From the NCBI GenBank assembly GCA_031216915.1, contig CM062296.1:454398287-454462286 (forward strand): a stretch of 64,000 bases of DNA, read 5' to 3'. The notes under the pieces were generated by a model. The model saw only the letters and a program-made list of their open reading frames with translations. It had not been told where the DNA came from and did not search any database. The position numbers and the translations under genes are program-made. Shown in pieces: positions 58,938 through 64,000 of this stretch. The DNA comes from Pictodentalium vernedei. Taxonomy: Eukaryota > Mollusca > Scaphopoda > Dentaliida > Dentaliidae. Each line of letters opens with the position of its first letter. The first letter of the stretch is position 1.

Positions 58938-59554
58938 GAGAGCTCAGAGGCTCAGTGGTTAGAGCATTGTACTTTAACTAAAGGTCGCCGGTTCGATCCT
59001 CACTAGCGGTGAAATGCGTTGTGTCCTTGGGCAAGACACCTAAAACCGATTGGCCACGTGGAGACATGCTATCGCTGTGTAATAAGGCTTACTGCACGTA
59101 TATGGTCGCTTGCATTCAACTGCTCGTTCAGAGTCAATACGTTGGATAGTCTGAAAGTTGATCGCCGCTGCTCTGTGCGCTGCTCGGTCTGTGTTTCTCT
59201 CCGGGAACTCTGTCTTCATCCACCCATAAAACTGTCCGACACGATGTGATCCTGGAGGTGAACGTGTCGTAAAAGCCTACTAACCCTTTACCCAACGTAA
59301 CGGCCAAAACCGGCCGGCGCTATTCTCAAAAATGGCCAATTAATTTTCATTATTTTTTTATTTTTTTGTCTCAAAAACATAGGTTATGACCCCTCGTTGG
59401 AACGAGCTCGTCGAGCTCGTTCCAACGAGGGGTCATAACCTATGTTTTTGAGACAAAAAATGAAAAAAAATAGGTATTCAAGAATATGTTTTGCAAGTGT
59501 CGTCTGCTTTTCATGTTAGGTAAAGGGCTAAACAAACAAACAAACAAACAAACA
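58938..59554 (+). mobile_element. tRNA-derived SINE interrupted by a MITE
   Basis: The tRNA-like head has an A box (GGCTCAGTGGTTAGAGC, 58,949-58,965) and a perfect B box (GGTTCGATCC, 58,990-58,999). TTGTGTCCTTGGGCAAGACA, a stretch shared by many SINEs of marine animals and fish, follows. The tail is (AAAC)n at 59,531-59,554. The 244-bp MITE sits at the start of the tail, with CTAA duplicated. The tRNA isotype of the head is not clear because the anticodon stem is eroded. Confidence 0.88.
59284..59527 (-). mobile_element. 244-bp piggyBac-type MITE, copy 3, at CTAA
   Basis: Reverse orientation relative to copies 1 and 2. Ends CCCTTTACCCAACGTAACGG and CATGTTAGGTAAAGGG. The flanks are CTAA on both sides (59,280-59,283 and 59,528-59,531), not TTAA. 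The central palindrome has one centre base, T, consistent with inversion of the A in copy 2. Same length as the other copies, so intact. Confidence 0.94.
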
Positions 59555-59916
59555 ATGTGTAAGATAAAATATCCAATCACTGATTGTAATTTATGTTTGC
59601 ACAACGAATCGTCACGGCAAAATTATAATCAATGATTTTGTATTTCAGTTTACGCCTTAGTTTCAGTATATGCATGAATTTTAGATAGTTTTAAAGTAAG
59701 GCTAAAATTATGGACACTACGCAAAGTCGAAACGATAGACAGAAAAGACCACAGTTTGCTCGCCGCAGATTCAATAAAAATGTATCCAGCAAATTGGTTT
59801 ATATTCTGAACAAGACCAGGGCCTGAAATTCCACCATTCACTTTAATATATTATTCAAAAGAAGTAGGGGATAGTTATTATAAAAGTGAGATATATGAAG
59901 AAATATATTTATATTT
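59555..59916. other. Short spacer
   Basis: Unique AT-rich sequence between the SINE and the Tc1-like element; nothing recognised. Confidence 0.45.
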
Positions 59917-61312
59917 TCATCAAAAAGACAGTTGAGGCATTGCACTGTGACATCTGGTTAATGATTTCAGCGATAGCTGGGTGTCTTACAAGCACACATT
60001 CCACGCACTGAGTTATAGAAGACATGGACGGTCAGTCAGAGAATTTACCACATTCAGTCCAAGACCTCAATACCTTGTAATGCCTCCTCGGTTCGCGAGA
60101 CAAACGCGGATCCGACGTGGCATACTCCTCACCAAACATCCAATATCAGCTTGACTGATGTTATTCCATTCTTCATGAAGTGCAGCGGCGAGTTCCTGGA
60201 CATTGGTAGTGGACTGTTGGTGTTGCCGGAGGCAGCTGCCAAGCATATCGCAGACGTACTCGATTGGTGAAAGGTCTACACTTAGTGCTGACCAAGGCAA
60301 TGTAGTGATGTTCTGCTTATAGTGGAACTGTGTAGCGACACGGGCCCTGTGTGCTCTTGCACTGTCATCATGGAAAATGAGTCGACGGCTGTGACGTCGC
60401 GCAAATGGCACCACATGAGCTGCTAACATGTTGTCACGGTAGTACTGCTCTGTGACGCGCCCTTAATGATATGTAATGCTGTTCTGCTTCCCCAAACCAT
60501 AACCGATCCACCACTAAATCGATCTTGCTGCATAACGGTTACGTCATGGTATCGTTCGTTCCGCCGCCGCCACACTTTGTTGCGCCTGTCGTGGAAGTCG
60601 TTAGTGAACCTCGATTCATCGGAAAACATGACGTTACTCCACCGACGATTGTCACAGCGCTGTCGTGCTCCACACCAATTACAGTTAAACGTGGAATTGT
60701 TCGAGGTCGTCGAGAGTACAAATTCCAGCTGTGTGGGCAATTTCGGATAGTTTGACCACTGACTCTCACATCTGTCGCTCAGTGCAGCTGCTGCCCAATT
60801 TCTGAAGCACTTTCATGGCGGTTACGTAATGCTGTGGTTCGGATGAAACGATCCTGGTTAGCAGTTGTCGTCGTTGGGCGACCTGACCAACGTCTGTCAT
60901 CAATATTGCATGTCTGGCGGTAGCATGACCACAACCTGCTAATCACAAATTGAGTAACGTTGAGAATTTGAGCCACTGCAGTCTGTCTGTTGCCAGCTTC
61001 CAACATGCCAACGACACGTAAACGCACGTCGCGAGTCAGTCTTCGCATACCTCAAAAGTTACGTTTCGACCTATTGATGAACGAGTTTATAACAAGAAAA
61101 GATCGATGAGACCTCCAAAAAACCCGTCCAGTACAAATTAAAATTTCAAAACGTACCACACAGACATTAACGCGGCGGTCGAGCGACAAACCTGAACGAA
61201 GTTTTCGTGGCCGGTGACATTCATGATCCACACTAAACTTGGTAACAAACTGATGTGTCCAATCACGCGTATCCAATACCATTTTCCGAAAATATCAACG
61301 TCAGTTTGATGT
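59917..61312 (-). mobile_element. Third Tc1-like transposon, about 1.4 kb
   Basis: The transposase at 60,067-61,048 is flanked by probable short inverted ends: CATCAAAAAGACAGTTGA at the left and, as complement of the right, CATCAAACTGACGTTGA next to TA. The ends are eroded, so the boundaries are approximate. It differs from the element at 46,854-48,375 in both protein and ends. Confidence 0.7.
60067..61048 (-). pseudogene. Tc1-like DD34E transposase, disrupted
   Basis: MRRLTRDVRLRVVGMLEAGN and ILNVTQFVISRLWSCYRQT form the first HTH and RWSGRPTTTTANQDRFIRTT the GRP linker and second HTH. RWSNVMFSDESRF has the first catalytic Asp, FSGGSVMVWG the glycine-rich block, LIFHDDSARAHRARV the second Asp and WSALSVDLSPIEYVCDMLG the Glu; there are exactly 34 residues between the second Asp and Glu, the Tc1 spacing. 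The end is SMPRRIRVCLANRGGITRY. Three or more frame changes separate these blocks, so it is inactive although all three catalytic residues survive. Confidence 0.9.
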
Positions 61313-61383
61313 AAATGTAATCCGTTTGCACAAGATCCTCGTTGTCATGGTTTGAGTTGGGCTTTGCGATCTTGAGCACTCAT

Positions 61384-61442
61384 GAGCCAATAATTTATAT
61401 TCTGTAGAAAGCGAATGCAGTTCAAACAATGTTACGGTCAGT
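61384..61442 (-). repeat. Inverted pair, right member
   Basis: Reverse complement of 58,256-58,316. Confidence 0.85.
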
Positions 61443-61511
61443 ACAAGATAATGTATACGGGATGCAACGCTTTTTAAGCAGTTATATATTTAGTTGAGCA
61501 TTCTTGATCCA

Positions 61512-61772
61512 TGTGAAAGTACAGCCGCTGTGGACTGGGCACTTTCCACGGGGAGCGGGTGGGGGGGGGGGGGGTGCGGGGTAGGGATTTGGCAATATTT
61601 CCACCGACGCAATAATATCATCAAAAATTTAATTAATAAAGACCGGGTACAACCTGATGTTTCATTAATTAAACTTTTGCTGCTGGTTATTTTAATACCT
61701 GGTAAACGCATGCGTGGACATCACTGCCCAAGCGTGGACTACGACCTGTCCACGGCGACTGTATTGTACTAT
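61512..61772. mobile_element. MITE-like element with inverted ends, 260 bp
   Basis: GTACAGCCGCTGTGGACTGG at the left and, as complement of the right end, GTACAATACAGTCGCCGTGG share AGTAC, ACAGYCGCYGTGGAC. The interior includes a G run near 61,560. Target duplication not identified, so the superfamily is open. The plus-strand frame across it is a shadow. Confidence 0.55.
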
Positions 61773-62801
61773 TAAGACCAATGCATCTAAACATAGTCTG
61801 GTTCTGAATCTCTATGAAACCAACTTTGTAGATTCAAAATGACGAAACTATTCTGTTATTGAGTATCAGAAGTTAGTATAACAACCGACATACCCAAACC
61901 TGGGGTTCGGTCTGCTACCACACAATTGGCACATCTAAACTATAAATAAGTCATTCTCTAAACAATGAAACTTGTGCCATTTAATTCTAATCAGTTTTAA
62001 ACAGATAGAGGAATGTATGAAAAATGCGTGCGAAATACTGTCAATTACTAAACTTATTGGATACGACTTTGATTACCAAATATTGGATGGGAATACATGC
62101 ATTTCCAGTGACAGATAATGAATGGTAAAGTAACATATTTTCGCAGCATTAGTTTTTATTCTATGTAATAGAATATTCGAGAAAAGGGAAAATTGCTGAT
62201 GTCAATCCAAAGTTTTCTCACATGTTTATAAAGCAGGCCAGAAACCTTCAAGCTTATAAAAACTGGAAAAAAAAAACATTTTCAATCCAATTTCAGAAAC
62301 AGTTGTTCTTGCAGTCAAATGAAGAAACAACGGAGTTAAGCAACTGGACGAGCTCCAAAAATTTGACAGAAATTATGCGTTGAAATTTCACTTTAGATCC
62401 AAAAGGATAAAAGTTCAAAAATAAAAATTATACTTGGATACATTCTTGTTTCTAGTCTGCTTTGATTACCCACCACTCCATATCCTCGCAAGACCACAAG
62501 TTCTTTATGGATTGTTAATTAATATTGAAAAAAATGCAATGTGGGAGATTCCACAGCTTTGATAAGAACGTCAACAGCATTCAGCGGAAATGGAAAACAA
62601 GCTCGAGCAGTTGTTTCCCGTCACAAGACGACTTTCAGTTGTTCTGAAGAATTCGTTCTTTGTACCATAAGCATTTTTCATATTGTCGAGAATGATGTGA
62701 AGATGACAACGATTTCTTTGGTTCAATATCCTGATATGTCAGATGAATACCTAAAGTGGTTGGGTTAATTATTCCAGTGCATTATCAATTGTACTCATCT
62801 A
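61773..62801. other. Unique sequence, no firm gene
   Basis: The plus frame 62,541-62,768 is open but without a recognised domain. No repeats. Confidence 0.45.
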
Positions 62802-63108
62802 TTAATTCATGACAAGTCTTGAAATAGAGCACTTGACGCTCATTATTGATGGCGACCCCTTTCTTACAATTTGAACTACATTTACCAAGTGATTGCGTTT
62901 CAGCTCTCCAAAGCGACACAATATTGACATGTATTGAATAACATCACGATACACTAGCACGGTATACGAGAACTTGTATCTTACAGCTGACGAACATTCG
63001 AATAATATTATCACATCCAAATCGAATCTTCCCGCTATTTCAGTGGTAGTTATTGCAACTTCATTCAATCTACGCTCCGGCATTGTATTCACCGGCGACT
63101 CGTCTTTG
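62802..63108 (-). CDS. Unrecognised open frame, about 100 codons
   Basis: Open on the minus strand after a possible acceptor (TTGACTTGCCCACAAAG) and ending at TAA. It reads MPERRLNEVAITTTEIAGRF, then DLDVIILFECSSAVRYKFSY, TVLVYRDVIQYMSILCRFGE and continues to IMSVKCSISRLVMN. Alternating hydrophobic strands and widely spaced cysteines give it a protein-like, beta-rich look, but no fold can be assigned. The overlapping plus frame competes for 63,053-63,108. Confidence 0.3.
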
Positions 63109-63343
63109 TGGGCAAGTCAATCAAAAATACGGAATATTCCAGAAACGGATTCAAAATAGTTTCGAGAGCGGAACCTCTTTGATCTCTTCTTCTGAAGAGT
63201 GTTCACTCGACGGGTGGACATGCTCCAAATTAACCCGTACATGTTGTAATCAACAAATGGAGATCATTTGCAATAAGCATTTATTGATTGTGAAGAACAC
63301 TTCAGGTGACAACACGATTGTGTCAACCTGCTTGTATTGACGA
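63053..63343 (+). CDS. Unrecognised open frame with cysteine-rich end
   Basis: The last 55 codons (EECSLDGWTCSKLTRTCCNQ then QMEIICNKHLL... and STCLY) contain six cysteines in a C-C-CC-C-C order. A possible acceptor (GGAATATTCCAG, ending at 63,142) precedes the segment. Similar spacing occurs in many small disulfide-rich folds, and by chance. No signal peptide or family can be assigned. Confidence 0.25.
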
Positions 63344-63427
63344 CAGAAAAAAGCACAGGAACAATTTGTATGTAAATGCTTGTATCCACGTCTTTATACA
63401 TACAAGGTAAACTTAGTTAACATATGA

Positions 63428-63477
63428 CTACCATAAATAGCCCCTCAATGCCACTGCAGTTTGCCCATCAAATCCAG
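63428..63477 (-). CDS. Terminal exon candidate, paralogue of 36,405-36,456
   Basis: After an acceptor-like TTGTTTTTCGGATAG, 50 nt read GFDGQTAVALRGYLW and a stop. The piece at 36.4 kb reads QFDGQTTVVLRGYLW. The nucleotide match is about 50 bp with six differences, all transitions, and it continues into the 3' flank (GTAGTCATAT). Confidence 0.5.
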
Positions 63478-63955
63478 CTATCCGAAAAACAAGACTGTCA
63501 AGTTTTCCAGATCGTTATCATGTCTGTCTCAAACGAGGCGCCCGAGAACGGACTATTTCTACTAGTGACCTATAAATTAACATAGAACATAGACACAGAA
63601 CATAAACACGAGTGTCTCCTCATTAAACTCCGTTAACAAACATTCCAGTCGAGGTTTATTTGAAAATGCCGTGCTGAACAATTGAAAAATAACAATTAAC
63701 AACTATTTTCAAGATGCGAATCCCAACAAAACGGAGGAGAATCTGTGTTACCGAAAGCGATTCTGTTTGAAATTCAAGTCTTGCTTCCATTGTTTTGACT
63801 TTCAAGTTTCATGTTCGGCACGAACGTACGATATTACTACGCGTTTGGGAGTCCCCAATTCCATAAATTGTTAATGTTTATTTGGCTGATATAATTAGTT
63901 GTGACCAGCTTAAATACTAATTGTCATATAATAAACAAATTACTACAACAGTCAA
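63478..63955. other. Possible intron between two exon candidates
   Basis: Separates, on the minus strand, the VNEMEYNNTD piece from the FDGQ piece. The two are contiguous at 36.38-36.45 kb. No repeat is seen here. Confidence 0.4.
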
Positions 63956-64000
63956 TTAATCTGTATTGTTGTATTCCATCTCGTTGACGAGGTGAACTCG
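63956..64000 (-). CDS. Exon candidate VHLVNEMEYNNTD, cut by window edge
   Basis: The minus strand reads HLVNEMEYNNTD and then TAA. The copy at 36,375-36,410 reads HLVNETEYNNTDQF. Similarity begins right at the window edge, so the rest lies outside. No GT donor is seen where similarity ends, so the piece could end at its own stop or be a partial copy. Confidence 0.4.
   Translation of the reverse strand, partial: RVHLVNEMEYNNTD

Noticed and set aside
58938-59010. A functional tRNA gene
   Set aside because: A and B boxes are intact but the acceptor and anticodon stems do not close and the sequence runs into a SINE body with an (AAAC)n tail.
60466-60755. Plus frames within the third Tc1-like element
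   Set aside because: Antisense shadows of the transposase, whose SDESRF and GGSVMVWG blocks are on the minus strand.

Overview
This is eukaryotic, almost certainly animal, DNA. It is AT-rich and intron-rich, with no operons, dispersed non-LTR retrotransposons, SINEs, Tc1/mariner elements and TTAA-targeting MITEs, and very large tandem arrays. The tandem cores capped by ACRG microsatellites and a palindrome match the Helitron-like (HINE/pearl-type) elements known best from bivalve molluscs, so a marine invertebrate, perhaps a mollusc, is my best guess. No species can be named from sequence alone. I saw no LTR retroelement or virus-like element.

Layout. 1-17,931 is one array of about 117 copies of a 153-bp satellite with higher-order structure. 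It ends in an (ACAG)(ACGG) microsatellite and a perfect hairpin. 18,085-19,310 is a second array (about 145 bp x 7-8) and 20,402-23,125 a third (about 515-bp composite unit), both in opposite orientation and also capped by an ACRG-type microsatellite. Between them lies a well-formed candidate host exon (19,577-19,684). 23.6-29.5 kb is a 5'-truncated LINE cut in two by a 3.26-kb TTAA-flanked DNA element. 30.8-31.6 kb is a second LINE fragment. 31.6-34.3 kb is featureless except for homopolymer tracts. 34.3-36.1 kb is a minisatellite of about 275 bp. 36.1-36.5 kb has an exon-like open segment with a paralogue at the far right end of the window.

36.8-39.4 kb holds foldback repeats and a TTAA MITE. 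39.5-44.0 kb is a near full-length but dead Jockey-like LINE on the minus strand. 44.9-45.6 kb is an L1/Tx1-like LINE 3' piece. 46.1-48.4 kb is a stack of two Tc1-like elements with a piggyBac-type MITE inside one. 50.0-52.6 kb is a decayed copy of a large uncharacterised animal protein family. 53-56 kb holds dispersed repeats and two more TTAA MITEs. 57.5 kb has a strong miRNA-like hairpin. 58.3-61.4 kb holds a tRNA-derived SINE interrupted by the same 244-bp MITE, then a third Tc1-like element. 61.5-64.0 kb is low in repeats and contains the most likely remaining host coding pieces.

How it fits together: almost everything recognisable is mobile or satellite DNA, with many datable nestings (DNA element in LINE, MITE in Tc1, MITE in SINE, SINE in satellite). 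The two most informative themes are the origin of three satellite arrays from Helitron-like elements and the run of elements that target TTAA, one copy of which sits at CTAA. Host genes are represented only by a few short exon candidates of unknown function.
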